Part shown: piece after piece, positions 5,690 to 5,996 of the stretch
Position numbering within the stretch: position 1 is the stretch's first letter
Layout: each line of letters starts with the position of its first letter
Source: JAPLHV01 sp964464245
Lineage (GTDB): Bacteria > Caldisericota > JANLFM01
Assembly: GCA_964464245.1 (NCBI GenBank)
Contig: CAYXFH010000141.1
Span: forward strand, 1 to 5,996
Direction: 5' to 3'
DNA: 5,996 bases
The notes under the pieces: generated by a model
Seen by the model: the letters and a program-made list of their open reading frames with translations, nothing else
Database searches by the model: none
Told to the model about the DNA's origin: nothing
Position numbers and translations under genes: made by a program

Positions 5690-5995
5690 TTACGCCAGAG
5701 TGGTTTTCGTAGGGGCGGGTTTCAAACCCGCCCAGGCACGGGCTGTCTCAACAAAGTGACGCCTTATTCTCCAGGACGCCCTGCCGGGGGCTGTCATGTC
5801 GCCGGGGGCTGTCATGTCGCCGGGGGCTGTCATGTCGCCGGGGGCTGTCGAGCTGCCGCAAGTTGACTTGTTGTCGTCAGCCTTGATGATCCCAGGAACC
5901 TTGTTACCTTCAAACTGCCTTACCCACTCAATTTGAGAAAGAACCTCTTTATGGAAATCCCGCTGGTCAACCGGATTCGCCTTCGTGTGAATGCA
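5690..5995 (-). CDS. C-terminal part of an unidentified protein with a repeat-built tail
   Basis: The minus-strand frame is open from the right edge to TAA at 5692-5690, giving 101 residues and no start, so the gene begins outside the window. The other two minus frames stop early. The first ~43 residues look like ordinary protein, with segments such as NPVDQRDFHKEVLSQIEW and FEGNKVPGIIKADD (mixed charged and hydrophobic, helix-compatible). I do not recognise the family. After NKSTCGSS the chain becomes TAPGDM-type hexapeptide repeats encoded by an 18-bp tandem repeat, then RASWRIRRHFVETARAW and finally AGLKPAPTKTTLA, which comes from a GC-rich palindromic repeat. The normal C-terminus may have been replaced or extended by these repeats. 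Codon use in the first part favours A or T at third positions, like the nucleotidyltransferase gene and unlike malQ. The gene converges on the nucleotidyltransferase gene. It may be intact, extended or a pseudogene. Confidence 0.5.
   Translation of the reverse strand, partial: CIHTKANPVDQRDFHKEVLSQIEWVRQFEGNKVPGIIKADDNKSTCGSSTAPGDMTAPGDMTAPGDMTAPGRASWRIRRHFVETARAWAGLKPAPTKTTLA
5713..5733. repeat. GC-rich palindromic repeat, 10-bp arms with 1-base centre
   Basis: GGGCGGGTTT and AAACCCGCCC flank a single C at 5723 and form a perfect inverted repeat. The left flank GTAG precedes it, but the matching CTAC is missing on the right, so the copy looks truncated or decayed. Near-identical palindromes are widespread short dispersed repeats in several GC-rich bacterial genomes. 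Here it lies within the minus-strand reading frame and codes for its last ~10 residues. Confidence 0.85.
5783..5849. repeat. Tandem repeat, 18-bp unit, about 3.7 copies
   Basis: The unit GCCGGGGGCTGTCATGTC occurs three times exactly (5783-5800, 5801-5818, 5819-5836), followed by 13 matching bases to 5849. The period is a multiple of three. On the minus strand, in the open frame, the unit reads as the hexapeptide APGDMT. Identical copies point to recent expansion by slippage or unequal recombination. Confidence 0.95.
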
Positions 5996-5996
5996 T

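Noticed and set aside
5783..5849. CRISPR array
   Set aside because: The units are only 18 bp and directly adjacent, with no spacers between them and no cas gene in the window.
5651..5866. Plus-strand 71-codon frame with a GGCHVA hexapeptide repeat
   Set aside because: It starts at a GTG without a ribosome binding site, and its repeats arise from the 18-bp tandem array. The opposite-strand frame is longer, runs on to the window edge and begins with more protein-like sequence.

Overview
The window comes from a GC-rich bacterial chromosome. The core genes carry very high GC in places (about 72% by hand count in 3541-3600), while the right-hand third is clearly poorer in GC (about 42% in 4861-4920). 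The lineage cannot be fixed from this sequence alone. An EF-G-2-type GTPase, an AbiEii-type nucleotidyltransferase pair and GC-rich palindromic intergenic repeats are all seen together in Chloroflexota and in deep-branching Gram-positive relatives, but this is a suggestion only.

Layout: (1) Positions 1-537 hold the 3' end of a plus-strand gene for a DUF3604/CehA-McbA-like metal-dependent hydrolase of the PHP superfamily. (2) Positions 538-732 are a spacer with a possible extended -10 promoter. (3) Positions 733-4397 hold a compact two-gene unit on the plus strand. It encodes an EF-G paralogue of the EF-G-2 class (a translational GTPase with TKLD in place of NKxD) and, 26 nt later, MalQ, the GH77 4-alpha-glucanotransferase, with all catalytic residues visible. 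(4) Positions 4412-5303 hold two overlapping small genes that follow malQ by 14 nt. One encodes a 71-residue DUF6922-like protein and the other an AbiEii/AbiGii-family nucleotidyltransferase. Together they look like a toxin-antitoxin-type pair, and the falling GC suggests it was acquired and attached to the 3' end of the operon. (5) Positions 5304-5689 have no convincing gene but contain two copies of a 14-bp direct repeat and other repeat-like sequence. (6) Positions 5690-5995, on the minus strand, hold the open 3' end of a gene that enters from the right edge. Its C-terminal tail is built from an 18-bp tandem repeat (hexapeptide APGDMT) followed by a GC-rich palindromic repeat.

Functionally, the EF-G-like protein and MalQ are both housekeeping-type cytosolic proteins and are probably co-transcribed, with no obvious metabolic link. 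The nucleotidyltransferase pair has no visible promoter of its own and probably depends on read-through from malQ. The most unusual structure is the right end, where two different repeat types sit inside one continuous reading frame on the minus strand. I did not find a clearly new multi-gene system. The best candidates for follow-up are the toxin-antitoxin-like pair with a non-acidic third catalytic position and the repeat-extended C-terminus at the right edge.
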